The notes under the pieces: generated by a model | Database searches by the model: none | Seen by the model: the letters and a program-made list of their open reading frames with translations, nothing else | What the model was told of the DNA's origin: nothing | In this document: piece by piece, positions 63,110 through 64,000 of the stretch | How positions within the stretch are numbered: position 1 is the first letter of the stretch | Layout of the letters: the number at the start of each line of letters is the position of its first letter | NCBI RefSeq assembly: GCF_019097595.1 | Contig: NC_080720.1 | Location: 31,677,352 to 31,741,351 of the forward strand | DNA length: 64,000 nt | Origin: Hemibagrus wyckioides | Taxonomy: Eukaryota > Chordata > Actinopteri > Siluriformes > Bagridae | Direction of reading: 5' to 3' | Program-made: the position numbers and the translations under genes

Positions 63110-64000
63110 AAACAAAAAAAAACAAACAAACAAAAAAAACCACGCGACCGAAGCGACCCTGTGATCCTTCAGATAGGTGCTGAGGCTGAACAGCAAGCTA
63201 AAGTAATATAAATGAATGAATAAATAAATAAATATTCAACGCTCACCGGTAAGACTTCAGCTCTGCGCCGATGCAGTATTTATTTTCCAAGACAGTCGAG
63301 AAGTGCAAGACGAGCGTGATGAGCCACCCTTTCCCCCCCAATGAGGAATTCCACTAGCATGGTGGTGTGGGAATATCCGACAGACTGTGTGGACCTTTTT
63401 TTAATTTATAAAAATCACGTTTCCCTGTACTACGTCATATCAATAAAATAATATTATTTTAAACGGAAAAATACAAACACGTTTTAAAACATATTTACAC
63501 TCGATTTTTTGTTTTTCAATTATTATTATTATTTTTTTTTTAATTATTTTATGTGGATCAAAATTCCACTGATGGTTTTTTAAACTTAAACGTTTTTATT
63601 ATATATAGATTGGCGCAAATCATTCTGGTTTGTTGTTGAAGTGGGAAAAAGTGTAAATTTGGACCTGTGTACACTTTTATTATGTGCTACCTCTCGAGAG
63701 CATTCTTACTGCCGATTATCACACACACACACACCTTAAATAATTAAGAGTAATTAGTGACCCTACAGTGTCTCATTAAAGAACGATAAGAATGAGTGTA
63801 TTCATTTTTTTGGGGATGTAATCATTGATATAAATGCATGTCTTTTCTTGCTGATATCTTTTAATTTTTAATTCTGTTCGTCCAGGGTGTGAAGTTTCTC
63901 TTTAACAAAAAAAAAATACAGGGAAAATTCTGAAGCACATCTTTAATGCAGAAGAATTCAGACTAAACTTCTATGAAGGAATGCAGATTTTCTTTTTAAA
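63110..64000 (+). other. col5a2: col5a2 3' untranslated region and downstream
   Basis: AT-rich after the TGA. AATAAA at 63442-63447 is the most plausible early poly(A) signal; AATAAATAAATAAATA at about 63217-63232 offers others. The transcript may extend further. No other gene is seen before the window ends. Confidence 0.55.

Overview
The window is vertebrate nuclear DNA, almost certainly from a ray-finned (teleost) fish. It has multi-exon genes with GT-AG introns, many microsatellites, Tc1/mariner transposons and tRNA-derived SINEs, and no prokaryotic feature. The repeats and compact introns would suit an otophysan such as a catfish, but the species is not shown by the sequence. I recognise five protein-coding genes and reconstructed each from splice sites and reading phase.

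Layout: (1) 46-14790, minus strand: the 5' 27 coding exons (about 2,250 codons) of pericentrin (pcnt), a centrosome scaffold; its 3' part lies beyond base 1. (2) 16914-19267, plus strand: eight exons of a C21orf58 homologue (280 aa), head-to-head with pcnt as in human 21q22.3. (3) 20670-26663, plus strand: 17 exons of a SUMO protease, senp2 (591 aa). (4) 29986-33770, minus strand: six exons of pejvakin, pjvk (369 aa), tail-to-tail with senp2. (5) 37042-63109, plus strand: all 54 coding exons of the fibrillar collagen gene col5a2 (1,496 aa, 1,014-residue main triple helix).

Between and inside the genes lie four copies of one Tc1/mariner family, with acidic-residue spacing D-x36-E in the best copy and two copies deleted internally in different places. 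There is also a fold-back Tc1-like element in a pjvk intron, a LINE fragment, four copies of a tRNA-derived SINE clustered in col5a2 introns, other diverged dispersed repeats, and a roughly 1.1 kb CT/CTTT tract in col5a2 intron 2.

The genes are a syntenic neighbourhood rather than a pathway: centrosome scaffold, uncharacterised protein, SUMO protease, hearing-related gasdermin relative and matrix collagen. I found no new multi-gene system. The points most worth a second look are a pericentrin that mixes PCNT-like and AKAP9-like segments, a Gly-to-Ala break in the col5a2 triple helix, a GC-AG intron in col5a2, a triplicated splice donor in pjvk, and the rearranged Tc1 elements.
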